A stretch of DNA of 64,000 nucleotides from Palsa-504 sp963739615 (GCA_963739615.1 CAVUBD010000032.1:1-64000); one strand, 5' to 3'. Positions 8,614 through 17,196 are shown, counted from the first letter of the stretch. A program made the numbers and translations. The notes: generated by a model from the sequence alone, not told the origin.

Positions 8614-9693
8614 TTAAAGAACGAGAAGTTCTCTCGTCGTAGTCGTGAGGAGGCCCGTCCCGTCGGCCCCTACGACAAGGACGTCCTCAATCCGGACACC
8701 GCCCCTGCCGGGTAGGTAGACACCAGGCTCGACGGTAACTGGAACCCGGCTAGCGAGTTTACCCGTTCTGGAGTACCCGATCGTCGGCGCCTCGTGCACC
8801 TCGAGCCCGACGCCGTGCCCCAGCCCGTGCTGGAAGTGGTCGCCGTGTCCGGCGTCCCTGATCAGGTCGCGGGCGGCCGCGTCCACGTCGCCCACGTCGG
8901 CGTCCGGCCGGGCGGCGTCCAAGCCCGACCGCTGCGCGGCCGCGACCAACTCGTAGATCTCCCGCTGCCAGCCTGCGGGCTCGCCGAGCGCCACGGTGCG
9001 GGTCATGTCCGCGTGGTAGCCGCCATACAGCGCGCCGAAATCCATCGTGATCAGGTCACCGCGCCGCATCGGCCGGTCGGTTGGCGCGTGGTGCGGGATC
9101 GCGCCGTTCGGCCCGCTGGCCACGATGGTGTCGAAGGCCGGCCGCTCCGCGCCCAGGTCGGTCATCCGCGCATCGAGCGCCGCCGCCAGCGCACGTTCGG
9201 TCAGGCCGGGCCTGATCAGCGGGAACACGTCGGCGATGGCCTGGCAGGTGATCCGGCAGGCGGCCGCGAGCAGCTCGAGCTCGAACCGATCCTTGACCGT
9301 CCGTAGCTCCTCGATTTTTCGGCCGAACCGAACCAGGGTGACGCCGCCCGCCCGCGCCGCGAGCTCCTGGTGACGCTCGACTGACATTTCGTGCGCTTCG
9401 AACGCCACCGTGCGCCAGGCCCGGCCGGTCATCTCCGCGGCTAGCCTCGACTCGATGAAGCGCTCGGTGATCAGCTCGAGGTCGGGGCAGTCCCGCTGGG
9501 CGGCCAGCGTGTAGCGCGAGTCCGTCGCCAGCACCGCGGTGCCAGCGGCGGCGAGCAGAAGTGCGGCGTTTGAGCTGGCCAGGCCTGTGAGGTACCGGAC
9601 GTTCGGGCCGGAGGTGATCAGGGCGGCGTCGGCGCCGACCTCGGCGATCTTCTCCTGCGCCCGCCGTCGGCGGGCCGCGTGAATCTCTGCCAT
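8614..9693 (-). CDS. Xaa-Pro aminopeptidase, M24 family metallopeptidase
   Basis: The 359-residue protein has an N-terminal creatinase-like domain and a pita-bread catalytic domain. Metal ligands are seen in ITMDFGALYGGYHADMTRTV (two Asp), GLGHGVGLEVHEAP (His, then Glu region) and the final VTVEPGVYLPG and VRIEDVLVV (Glu). It removes N-terminal residues preceding proline. It precedes efp, a linkage shared by many actinobacteria. pepP and pepQ are both used for such genes; I cannot distinguish them from sequence. Confidence 0.93.
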   Translation of the reverse strand: MAEIHAARRRRAQEKIAEVGADAALITSGPNVRYLTGLASSNAALLLAAAGTAVLATDSRYTLAAQRDCPDLELITERFIESRLAAEMTGRAWRTVAFEAHEMSVERHQELAARAGGVTLVRFGRKIEELRTVKDRFELELLAAACRITCQAIADVFPLIRPGLTERALAAALDARMTDLGAERPAFDTIVASGPNGAIPHHAPTDRPMRRGDLITMDFGALYGGYHADMTRTVALGEPAGWQREIYELVAAAQRSGLDAARPDADVGDVDAAARDLIRDAGHGDHFQHGLGHGVGLEVHEAPTIGYSRTGKLASRVPVTVEPGVYLPGRGGVRIEDVLVVGADGTGLLTTTTRELLVL

Positions 9694-9721
9694 GGCTGAA
9701 CTCTACGCGCGGCCACGTCGG

Positions 9722-9749
9722 CCCCCGCTTCGGCTAGCCGAAGCGGGGG
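9722..9749 (-). terminator. Perfect inverted repeat, probable terminator
   Basis: The 28 bases form two 14-base arms (CCCCCGCTTCGGCT and its reverse complement) with no spacer. It lies about 80 bases beyond the stop of the leftward oxidoreductase gene and just before the pepP start, so it probably ends the upstream transcript. No T-run follows, as is common in actinobacteria. Confidence 0.65.
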
Positions 9750-9825
9750 GCTGCGCCGATCCCGCGCGAGCCGCCGGCCACCGGCGCCACCCGGTCCGTC
9801 AGCATTCGCGGTCACCGCTAAGAGG

Positions 9826-10860
9826 CTAGTCCGCCATGGCGCGAACTTGCTCGATGAGGCGGACGCGGGCCTCGTGGGTGGGCGCGAGTGGCGTGACGTT
9901 GAGGGTGGTCACGCCGGCTTCGCGGTAGGCGGCCAGCCGCTCCCGCACGTATGATTCGGGGCCGATCAGGGAGGTCCGTTCGACCAGTTCGGTCGGCACC
10001 AGGGCCTCTGCCTCGGCCTTTCGGCCGTCCAGATAGGCGTCCTGGATCGCCTTGGCCTCGGCCTCGTAGCCGAACCGGCGGGCCAGGTCGTTGTAGAAGT
10101 TACGACCCCGCGCGCCCATCCCGCCGATGTACAGGGCCAGCTCAGGACGACCGTAGTCGCGCAACCCGGTCACGTCGTCACCGATCGCCAGCCGCACGTG
10201 AGCGATCACGTCCAGGGGGCCGAGCGCAGGATCTCGCTTGGCGCCGCCCTCGGCCACCGCCGCGCCCCACACCTGGGCGGACCTTTCCGGCAGGTAGAAG
10301 ATCGGCATCCAGGATTCAGCCAGCTCGGCGGCGAGCGCGACGTTCTTCGGGCCGATGGCCGCCAGGGCGATCGGGATACGCTCGCGGACCGGGTGGTTGA
10401 TCAGCTTGAGCGGCTTGCCCAGCCCAGTGCCGCCTTCCAGCGGCAGCTGGTAGTACCGGCCCTGGTAGGACAGCCGCTCACGGCGCCAGACCATGCGGCA
10501 GATCTCGATGATCTCGCGGGCCCGGCCGATCGGCGCATCGTAGGGCACGCCGTGCCAGCCCTCGATCACCTGCGGCCCGGAGGCGCCAAGCCCCAGCGTG
10601 AACCGGCCGCCCGACACATAATCGAGCCCGGCCGCGGTCATCGCGGTCAGCGCCGGCGTGCGCGAGTATAGCTGGAAGATCCCGGACGCGATCTGCATCC
10701 GCTCGGTCTTCGCCGCCAGGAAACCGAGCTGGCTCACCGCGTCGAAGCTGTACGCCTCGGGCACGAACACGATGTCAAGCCCGGCTTTCTCGTAGTCGGC
10801 CAGCTCTGTCACGGTCTCGGCGAAGCCGCCCGCATAGCTCAAAAACATCCCTATCCGCAT
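9826..10860 (-). CDS. LLM class F420-dependent oxidoreductase
   Basis: This 344-residue TIM-barrel protein belongs to the luciferase-like monooxygenase family that uses coenzyme F420 in actinobacteria. Features are the opening MRIGMFLSYAGGFAETV, IASGIFQLYSRTPALTAMTA, and the loop RFTLGLGASGPQVIEGWHGV that binds the cofactor phosphate region. The substrate is unknown. It has its own hairpin terminator and sits between pepP and the broken aroQ, a place not occupied by it in the usual aro-pepP-efp order, so it may have arrived with the rearrangement described in the findings. Confidence 0.9.
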   Translation of the reverse strand: MRIGMFLSYAGGFAETVTELADYEKAGLDIVFVPEAYSFDAVSQLGFLAAKTERMQIASGIFQLYSRTPALTAMTAAGLDYVSGGRFTLGLGASGPQVIEGWHGVPYDAPIGRAREIIEICRMVWRRERLSYQGRYYQLPLEGGTGLGKPLKLINHPVRERIPIALAAIGPKNVALAAELAESWMPIFYLPERSAQVWGAAVAEGGAKRDPALGPLDVIAHVRLAIGDDVTGLRDYGRPELALYIGGMGARGRNFYNDLARRFGYEAEAKAIQDAYLDGRKAEAEALVPTELVERTSLIGPESYVRERLAAYREAGVTTLNVTPLAPTHEARVRLIEQVRAMAD

Positions 10861-10973
10861 GCAAGGAGAGTAGCCGCTGCAGCGTTCGGGCTACCGACGG
10901 GTACCGGCGCGCGGTGGCGGTGACGGCGGGTGCGGCGGATGCGGTGCCCGGCAGACGGCGGCGCGAGCCCGGC

Positions 10974-11390
10974 ATGATTTCCGCGCTAGATAGGGCCCGG
11001 CAATTTAATTTTTCGTACCGACCGCTAAAGCGGCTGACATTTACGCCAAAAGGCATCCTCGAGACCGGCGGCATACCAGTGATGGCCATGGGTGGCTTCA
11101 GGGGCACCGATCCGGCGCCGACGCTCGCCCAGATCGAGCAGTACGTGCACCAAGGCAAACTGCACTACGTGCTCGCCGGGGGCAGGGGCGGCTTCGGCGG
11201 AGGCGGCTTCGGCGGAGGCGGCTCCAGCGGAGGCGGCTCCGGCGGAGGCGGCAGCGTCGCGTCGGTTATCTCGTGGGTCGAGCAGAACTGCACGGCGGTG
11301 CCCGCGTCTGCCTACAGCGCCTCAGCCAACAGCGGCGCCGTGACCGGCACGGCCACCAGTGGCACCGGAGGGCTCTACCACTGCGGATAG
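10974..11390 (+). pseudogene. Orphan C-terminus of a GT39/PMT-like mannosyltransferase
   Basis: The reading frame encodes PVMAMGGFRGTDPAPTLAQI, then QYVHQGKLHYVLAGG, a Gly-rich stretch and a Cys-containing end. This is the soluble tail of actinobacterial ArnT/PMT-like glycosyltransferases of about 600-700 residues. The membrane and catalytic parts are absent; the divergent oxidoreductase gene begins only about 110 bases upstream. It is a relic of a deletion or translocation. The frame can be opened from GTG 10914 or ATG 10974, but homology is convincing only from about base 11060. Confidence 0.75.
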
Positions 11391-11617
11391 GCATCGGGTC
11401 CGGCGCGATCGACCTGGCCGGGGCGAGTACCAAGGCCCGTTCGGCCCAAATTTGACGATTGCGGCTACGGCGCGAGCCGGGAGTGCGATGCCCGGCCGTC
11501 CGCGGCGCGGACTCCCGCGAGCCGGGTGAGGATGTCGTCGCTGACGCTCTCGGGCCGACGGTCATCGGTTGCGACGGTCAGCGTCGCGACCCCGGCACAG
11601 GCAGCCAGCCGGCGCCC

Positions 11618-11725
11618 CTACAGGATGGGCAGGTCCTCGAACGCCGCCGAGCCGTATATTTCCGGCTCCCGGACGCCGAGCCGGCCGAGGTTCGGGCCGT
11701 TGAGCACGAGTACCTGGGTGATCAC
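11618..11725 (-). pseudogene. aroQ: Truncated 3-dehydroquinate dehydratase (type II)
   Basis: A GTG at 11725 overlaps the aroB stop as GTGA and begins VITQVLVLNGPNLGRLGVRE, then PEIYGSAAFEDL. This is the N-terminus of type II dehydroquinase, with the LNGPNLxxLG signature. A stop follows after 35 codons and no other frame continues the protein, which should be about 145 residues with catalytic Tyr, Asn, Glu, His and Arg. The enzyme is therefore lost from its normal operon position. Dehydroquinate dehydration must come from a second gene elsewhere if the pathway works. Confidence 0.85.
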
Positions 11726-12807
11726 TTGGACACCTCCTGGTATGCCTCCCACAGGAGTTCCTCGGACGGCTGGTCGAGAATCGAGGGACGGGCCAGGCCG
11801 TCGAGCACCACCAGCCGCAGCCGCGCGCCGCGGGCCTTCTTGTCCACGCCCATGGCCTCGCGCAGCGACGGCCACACCCCGGCGGGGTAGGCCGTGGGCA
11901 GGCCGACGCTAGCCAGCAGCTCTCGGTGCAGCGCGGTGACCTGCGGGTCGAGCAGGCCGGCCAGCCGGGCCAGCTCGGCGACGTACACCATGCCGATGGC
12001 GACCGCGTCGCCATGCCTAAACCGGTAGCCCTCCACCCGCTCGATGGCGTGGCCTAGCGTGTGCCCGTAGTTCAGGATCTCCCGCAGGCCTTGTTCATCC
12101 AGGTCCTTGGATACCACCTCGGCCTTGACCGCGATGGCGCGCTCGATCAGCTCGCGGGCGTGAACGCCGTGCGGGACTGCGGCTCCTGCCGGGTCTGCTT
12201 TTACTAGGTCGAGGATGACGGGGTCGGCGATGAAGCCGGTTTTGATCACTTCGGCCAGGCCGCTGACGTAGTCCTCGCGCGGCAGTGTCTCGAGGGTGAC
12301 CAGGTCGGCGAGCACGCCGGCCGGCGAGTGGAACGCGCCGACCAGGTTCTTGCCCTCGGGGATATCGATCGCGGTCTTCCCGCCCACCGCGGCGTCGGCC
12401 ATGCCGAGCAGCGTGGTCGGGACCAGGACGGTCGCGACGCCACGGAGCCAGGTCGCGGCGACGAAGCCGGCCAGGTCGGTGGCCGCTCCCCCGCCAATGC
12501 CGACCACGCAGTCCAACCTGGTCACGCCGTGCTTGGCCAGCCGGGACCAGAGCCCGGCCGCCACGTCGAGGGTCTTGGCGGCCTCGCCGTCGGGCACCGG
12601 TTCGGCGTACACGTTCAGGCCCGCGGCTTGCAGCGCCCCGCACGCGGGGCGGGCGATCTCGCCGAGGCCCTGGGCGTGGATGACCACCACGGTGCGGGCG
12701 TGCTCCGGCAGCAGGCCGGGGAGTTCGCCGAGCACGCCGACGCCGACGACCACCTGGTATGGCCGGCCGCCGTCGGAAGGCGTGACCTCGATCCTGGTCG
12801 CGGTCAT
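11722..12807 (-). CDS. aroB: 3-dehydroquinate synthase
   Basis: The 361-residue protein matches AroB. NAD-binding motifs GIGGGAATDLAGFVAATWLRG and TLLGMADAAVGGKTAIDIPE are followed by the metal-site regions LREILNYGHTLGHAIE and RHGDAVAIGM. It converts DAHP to 3-dehydroquinate with Zn and NAD. Its start overlaps the aroK stop by 4 bases and its stop overlaps the truncated aroQ start, so the operon is translationally coupled throughout. Confidence 0.97.
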   Translation of the reverse strand: MTATRIEVTPSDGGRPYQVVVGVGVLGELPGLLPEHARTVVVIHAQGLGEIARPACGALQAAGLNVYAEPVPDGEAAKTLDVAAGLWSRLAKHGVTRLDCVVGIGGGAATDLAGFVAATWLRGVATVLVPTTLLGMADAAVGGKTAIDIPEGKNLVGAFHSPAGVLADLVTLETLPREDYVSGLAEVIKTGFIADPVILDLVKADPAGAAVPHGVHARELIERAIAVKAEVVSKDLDEQGLREILNYGHTLGHAIERVEGYRFRHGDAVAIGMVYVAELARLAGLLDPQVTALHRELLASVGLPTAYPAGVWPSLREAMGVDKKARGARLRLVVLDGLARPSILDQPSEELLWEAYQEVSK

Positions 12808-13388
12808 TTTTTGGTGATCCTGGCGGCGAGCTCCTCCGCGAGCTCGTCCGGGTCCAGGTCGTCGGTGGGCACCGTGACCGCGGCCAGCCGCTGGTAGATC
12901 GCGTCGCGCTCGTCCAGCATGGCCCGCAGGCGGCCGCGCGGGTTGCCGGGGACCACCACCCGGGGCCGGTCCAGGCCGATCCGCCGGGCGACGGTGCCGA
13001 ACTCCGCGGACAAGTAGACCACAGGCAGGCCGTCGAGCAGGTGCTGGATCCCGGCGTCGAGGACCGCGCCGCTGCCGAGGGCCAGCACCCCGCCGTGCCG
13101 GCGCAGCGCGCCGAGCGCGTCGGTGGCCGCGGCGCGCTCGAGCTCACGGAAGGTCTGCTCGCCGTTCTCGATGAAGATGTCGCTGACGGGCTTGCCCGCG
13201 GCCGCGCCGACCTCGGCGTCGGTGTCGCGGAACTCCACCCCGAGCCGGTCCGCGAGCAGTGGCCCCACCGCGGACTTGCCCGCGCCGGGCGGGCCTATCA
13301 GCACCACGAGGGGCCCTCGGGTCTCCTGGGCCTGCTGAGTGTCCTGGGCCTGCTGACTGTCCTGAGCCTGCTGGGTCTTCTGGGTCAT
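12804..13388 (-). CDS. aroK: Shikimate kinase with Gln-rich N-terminal extension
   Basis: Residues 28-194 form a normal P-loop shikimate kinase: VLIGPPGAGKSAVGPLLADR is the Walker A region, EFRDTDAEV holds the shikimate-binding Asp, and the GSGAVLD region follows. It phosphorylates shikimate with ATP. The first 24 residues are an unusual repetitive tail, MTQKTQQAQDSQQAQDTQQA, encoded by imperfect 18-base repeats. That tail is absent from typical AroK, so the true start might lie later, but no better start with a ribosome-binding site is visible. Confidence 0.94.
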   Translation of the reverse strand: MTQKTQQAQDSQQAQDTQQAQETRGPLVVLIGPPGAGKSAVGPLLADRLGVEFRDTDAEVGAAAGKPVSDIFIENGEQTFRELERAAATDALGALRRHGGVLALGSGAVLDAGIQHLLDGLPVVYLSAEFGTVARRIGLDRPRVVVPGNPRGRLRAMLDERDAIYQRLAAVTVPTDDLDPDELAEELAARITKK

Positions 13389-14569
13389 GAGATCACCAGG
13401 GCCTTGAGGTAGCCCTCGGCGTTGCGGCGCATCTCCTCCACCGAGTCGCCGCCGAACTTCTCTACCGCGGCCTCGGCCAGCACCAAGGCCACCATCGCCT
13501 CGGCCACGACGCCCGCCGCGGGGACCGCGGTTGCGTCGCTGCGCTGGTTGATCGCCTTGGCCGGCTCGCCGGTGCTGGTGTCTATGGTGTCCAGCGCGCG
13601 CGGCACCGTCGAGATGGGCTTCATCGCGACCCGCAGCCGGATCACCTCGCCGGTGCTCATCCCGCCCTCGATGCCGCCCGCCCGGTTGGTGCGCCTGGTT
13701 ACGCCCTGGGGCGTGGCCTCGATCTCGTCGTGGGCCACCGATCCGCGCCGGGCCGCCGTAGTGAAGCCGTCGCCGACCTCGACGCCCTTGATGGCCTGGA
13801 TGGACATCAGCGCGCCGGCCAGCCGGGCGTCGAGCCGCCGGTCCCAGTGCGTGAAGCTGCCGAGCCCCGGCGGCGGCCCGAAGGCCAGCACCTCGACCAC
13901 GCCGCCCAGCGTGTCACCCGCCTTCTTGGCCGCGTCGATCTCGGCCACCATGGCCGTGCTCGTTTTCGGGTCGAAGCAGCGCACCGGATCGGCGTCGATG
14001 GCGGCAGCGGCGTCCGGACCAGGCATGACCTCGTCAGGGATCCTCACCTGGCCCAGCGCGACCACGTGGCTGAGGACCTCGATACCGAGAACCTGGCTGA
14101 GCAGGCGCCTGGCCACCTCGCCGAGTGCCACCCGAGCGGCCGTCTCCCGAGCGCTGGCCCGCTCAAGGATAGGACGGGCATCGGAATGGCCGAATTTCTG
14201 CATGCCGGCCAGGTCGGCGTGGCCGGGCCGCGGCCTGGTCAGCGGCGCGTTCCTGGCCTGGCTATCCAGCGTCTCCGCCGCCACCGGGTCGGGCGACATG
14301 ACCGTCTCCCACTTGGGCCATTCGGTGTTCGCGATCCTGATCGCGACCGGGCCGCCGAGCGTGCGGCCGTGCCTGACGCCCCCGGTCAGCTCAACCTCGT
14401 CCCGCTCGAACGTCATCCGCGCGCCGCGGCCGTAGCCAGCCCGCCTGCGGGCCAGGGCGGCGGCGACGTCCTCGGTGGTGACCCGCACTCCGGCGGGCAC
14501 GCCCTCGCAGATCGCGACGAGCGCGCGCCCGTGCGATTCACCAGCGGTCAGCCAGCGGAACATGCTCAT
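13385..14569 (-). CDS. aroC: Chorismate synthase
   Basis: The 394-residue sequence matches AroC: LTAGESHGRALVAICEGVPA at the N-terminus, the RRRAGYGRGARM basic loop, and the FMN-site sequences GGVRHGRTLGGPVAIRI and NRAGGIEGGMSTGEVI. It makes chorismate from EPSP using reduced FMN. It overlaps both neighbours by 4 bases (ATGA), giving the order SseB-aroC-aroK-aroB. Confidence 0.97.
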   Translation of the reverse strand: MSMFRWLTAGESHGRALVAICEGVPAGVRVTTEDVAAALARRRAGYGRGARMTFERDEVELTGGVRHGRTLGGPVAIRIANTEWPKWETVMSPDPVAAETLDSQARNAPLTRPRPGHADLAGMQKFGHSDARPILERASARETAARVALGEVARRLLSQVLGIEVLSHVVALGQVRIPDEVMPGPDAAAAIDADPVRCFDPKTSTAMVAEIDAAKKAGDTLGGVVEVLAFGPPPGLGSFTHWDRRLDARLAGALMSIQAIKGVEVGDGFTTAARRGSVAHDEIEATPQGVTRRTNRAGGIEGGMSTGEVIRLRVAMKPISTVPRALDTIDTSTGEPAKAINQRSDATAVPAAGVVAEAMVALVLAEAAVEKFGGDSVEEMRRNAEGYLKALVIS

Positions 14570-15270
14570 GATCCTACGGGGTCGCGTGTGACGGTGAACT
14601 CGACGCCGCGGCGCAGCCGACCCGCCAGCCGGGCCGCAATGCTGTTGGCTACCCGGTTCACCACCGGCTGCCAGTCATCGGGCTGCCAGTCCCCTGAGGC
14701 CAGGCGCAGCCGGACAGCGAGATCCGCCGAACGACTGGGGGCCAGGGTGAATCCTCCGACCACGGGCTCACCGGCCACGGCCGCCTCGATTTCTGCCCGC
14801 AAGTCCGGGTCCTCATGCGCGGGCGGGACCGGCTGCGCGGCAGCGAGCGCCTGGAGCCGGGCGCCCTCCACCGCGAGCGGCACCGGGCCGGCCACATCGA
14901 TGACCACCGCGCAGCCGTCGGCGACAGCCGCGCGGCACACCCGGTCGGCCTCCGCGGGCAGCGGGCGGGCGTTCGCACGCCAGCGGGCGAGCGTGTCGAC
15001 GCTGGTGAACGCGAGCACGGCAGGTCTTCCGTCCCGCCCGATCAGGGTGGGCAGCACCATCTCGCTGTTCTTGTCGCCGCCCGCGGCGGAGCCGTCGGCC
15101 AGGACCGCGACCACCGGGACGAGCAGCCGCGCCGTAGCCAGCGCGGTCAGCGCCGCCTGCTCGCTCTCCCGCCCGGCCTGGTACGCGGCCAGAGCCGCGG
15201 CCACGCGAGGGTCGGCGGCGCCGTTGTCATCGCGGAACTGCTGTCCGCCAGAGTTCAGATGCCCGGACAC
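14566..15270 (-). CDS. SseB family protein
   Basis: The 234-residue protein has an SseB-like N-terminal domain: LLVPVVAVLADGSAAGGDKN, then MVLPTLIGRDGRPAVLAFTS with VDTLARWR. A second alpha/beta half follows. In actinobacteria such proteins often lie beside aroC or nadD-type housekeeping genes and have no proven function. It is the first gene of the leftward shikimate operon, so the operon promoter is likely in 15271-15462. Confidence 0.8.
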   Translation of the reverse strand: MSGHLNSGGQQFRDDNGAADPRVAAALAAYQAGRESEQAALTALATARLLVPVVAVLADGSAAGGDKNSEMVLPTLIGRDGRPAVLAFTSVDTLARWRANARPLPAEADRVCRAAVADGCAVVIDVAGPVPLAVEGARLQALAAAQPVPPAHEDPDLRAEIEAAVAGEPVVGGFTLAPSRSADLAVRLRLASGDWQPDDWQPVVNRVANSIAARLAGRLRRGVEFTVTRDPVGS

Positions 15271-15462
15271 CTCACCGACCCTACGTCAGCCGCCGCCCCG
15301 GCCGGTCAATCACCCGGCTGCAGATAAATCATGTGGTGACTAGACAGAAGCACAGAGTAATGAATTCTCTGAATGCGTCACTTTCCAGCCAATGGCCGTC
15401 ATTAACTCGGCACAATCGGTTGAACGGGGGTATTCATGCGAACGCACACGGAAGGAGCGTGG

Positions 15463-15870
15463 GTGACCCAGCCCGAGCGACTGGCCGTGATCGCACCGGG
15501 CACGCCGATGTGGAAGGCCGTGCCACCACGCCTGGTCAGCCCGTACCTGACCGGACAGCGCACCGTGCTGGCCGGCTATGTGTACCGCGCCCAGGACGTC
15601 CGCTTCCACAACCCTGCCGAGGCCTACCTGGCACTGAGCCTCGGCTGGGAGGACTCGGAATTCACGCCGCACGTGAGCGAGATCTACCTGGTGGCCTGGC
15701 TGGCCAGGGCTATTGACGGCTACGTGGCCGTCGGCGGCCACGGTGTCCCCGAGTTCTACATCGAGCCGATCGCGATACCGGTCGGGGCGGGCATGTGCCG
15801 TCTTGGCCCGGGCGGGGATCAGCTTGTGGCCCGTTATGACGGGCTGGCCTGGCAGAAGACGGAGCCGTAA
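15463..15870 (+). CDS. Conserved actinobacterial protein of unknown function
   Basis: A 135-residue soluble protein. GTG 15463 is chosen because GAAGGAG ends 5 bases before it; an ATG at 15436 lies upstream of that site. The sequence has a VLAGYVYRAQDVRF strand-like segment, an acidic middle (WEDSEFTPHVSEIYLVAWLA) and a closing GVPEFYIEPIAIPVGAGMCR. The Arg at the start and Glu-x-x-x-Glu near the end recall ADP-ribosyltransferase folds, but this is only a guess. It is followed 3 bases later by the next gene and is surely co-expressed with it. Confidence 0.75.
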   Translation: MTQPERLAVIAPGTPMWKAVPPRLVSPYLTGQRTVLAGYVYRAQDVRFHNPAEAYLALSLGWEDSEFTPHVSEIYLVAWLARAIDGYVAVGGHGVPEFYIEPIAIPVGAGMCRLGPGGDQLVARYDGLAWQKTEP

Positions 15871-15873
15871 GCC

Positions 15874-17196
15874 ATGCGATACCGGCTCATGGCCACCTAT
15901 CTCGGTGTCCCTTACCACGCGGGCCTCGGCCCCGACGGCAATGAGACGACGCTGTTCTCTCCGGGCCCACCGCCGGAGGAGCTCGGCTTCACGGCCGCGG
16001 ACGGTCACTGGCGCAAGCAAGTCAGCATCACCGACCTCGACGCGCTGTGGCAGTCGCGCCTGGTCGGCGAGTACCGCGGCGAGCCCTGCCTGATCCTCGA
16101 CGACGTCGGCGACCGGCTGCACATCGTCTACCTAGGCCGCGATTCGGTCCGGGCCAGGCAACTCGGCTACTGGGAAATCGACCGGGAGGTCTTCGAGGTC
16201 GTGGTGGCCCGGCAGGAAGTCACCGAGCTCGCCGAGGAGCGGATGGAGTACCCGCTGGCCTCGGCCGTGTTCCCGCCGTCGAACAGGGACCCGGTCACGC
16301 CAACCGCCCGGCCGCGACCGGAAGCGCCAGGCCGCGGGGCGCCGGCTCCGCAGGCTCCTGGCGGGCCGCCTCCCTCCGTCACCGAGAGGACCAGCCCACT
16401 GCGGGCCGTGCCGCGGCCGGACCCGCGGCCTGCCGCGGAGGCGGGCGGATACGGCGAGGCGGATCGCGCGTCGAGCACGCCGGACCGGGTCGCGGCCTGG
16501 CACGGCTCGCCCGAGACCGAACCCTGGTCAGAACCCCAACCGGACCTCCGGGCCGATCCCAGGTCTGAGCCACGGGCAGACCTTCGGGCCGATCCTAGGT
16601 CTGACCCGCGGGCAGACCCCCGGCCTGAGTCCTGGGCCGAGCCTGGGCCGTGGGCCGAGCCTGGGCCGTGGGCCGAGCCTGGGCCGTGGGCCGAGCCTGG
16701 GCCGTGGGCCGAGCCCGAGCTCGGGGCCGAGCCCGAGCTCGGGGCCGAGCCCGAGCTGGGGGCCGAACCCGAGCTGCAGGCCGTCCCGCCATCCGGGCGG
16801 CACGCCGGACGGCGGGACCGGGTGCCCGAGTCGGTCTTTGCCGAACTCCTCAGCCTGGCCGCCATCTCGCACGCGGCATACGCGGTCGATGAGGAGGTGC
16901 CGGGCGCCATGTGCCTGGTCAAGGCGGACGGTGGCTTCGAGGTGTTCAGCCGTACCAACGATGCCCGGCTGGATGTGCACTTCTTCGAAGACGAGGAAGC
17001 GGCCTACTTCTATCTCTTTGGGGTGCTGGCCGCGGAAGCGGTACGCAGTGGGCGGCTGCGCCCCGGCACGCCCAACGGGCGCGTCAACGGATCGCGCGGG
17101 CCTGGCGCGCCGTCGGCCTCGGCGGAAAACGTTTCGAAGTACTTACGGCGCAAGAAGTTACCCAAATCGGCATCTCGGCCGGTTATCGTTAATTAG
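15874..17196 (+). CDS. Two-domain protein with a long Pro/Glu repeat linker, unknown function
   Basis: Residues 1-125 form a compact domain starting MRYRLMATYLGVPYHAGLGP, with HWRKQVSITDLDALWQSRLV and YLGRDSVRARQLGYWEID. Residues about 140-310 are a Pro-, Arg-, Asp- and Glu-rich linker ending in perfect hexapeptide repeats of WAEPGP and ELGAEP type. The last 130 residues are a second folded domain (VFAELLSLAAISHAAYAVDE, DVHFFEDEEAAYFYLFGV) with a basic end. No signal peptide or membrane helix is seen. I do not recognise either domain. It forms a two-gene operon with the preceding gene and ends at a strong terminator. Confidence 0.8.
   Translation: MRYRLMATYLGVPYHAGLGPDGNETTLFSPGPPPEELGFTAADGHWRKQVSITDLDALWQSRLVGEYRGEPCLILDDVGDRLHIVYLGRDSVRARQLGYWEIDREVFEVVVARQEVTELAEERMEYPLASAVFPPSNRDPVTPTARPRPEAPGRGAPAPQAPGGPPPSVTERTSPLRAVPRPDPRPAAEAGGYGEADRASSTPDRVAAWHGSPETEPWSEPQPDLRADPRSEPRADLRADPRSDPRADPRPESWAEPGPWAEPGPWAEPGPWAEPGPWAEPELGAEPELGAEPELGAEPELQAVPPSGRHAGRRDRVPESVFAELLSLAAISHAAYAVDEEVPGAMCLVKADGGFEVFSRTNDARLDVHFFEDEEAAYFYLFGVLAAEAVRSGRLRPGTPNGRVNGSRGPGAPSASAENVSKYLRRKKLPKSASRPVIVN
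16624..16782 (+). repeat. In-frame 18-base tandem repeats in the linker
   Basis: Units of the type GGGCCGTGGGCCGAGCCT repeat about four to five times from about 16633, then units of the type GAGCTCGGGGCCGAGCCC repeat about four times to about 16780. They encode WAEPGP and ELGAEP hexapeptides. The near-identity of units suggests recent slippage expansion. Confidence 0.85.

Noticed and set aside
11181..11265. Possible CRISPR-like or minisatellite repeat (GGCGGAGGCGGCT units)
   Set aside because: It is the Gly-rich linker of the GT39 tail; units are short, in frame and without spacers.
13730..15343. 537-codon rightward frame opposite aroC and the SseB gene
   Set aside because: Shadow of strongly supported genes, with no domain and no ribosome-binding site.
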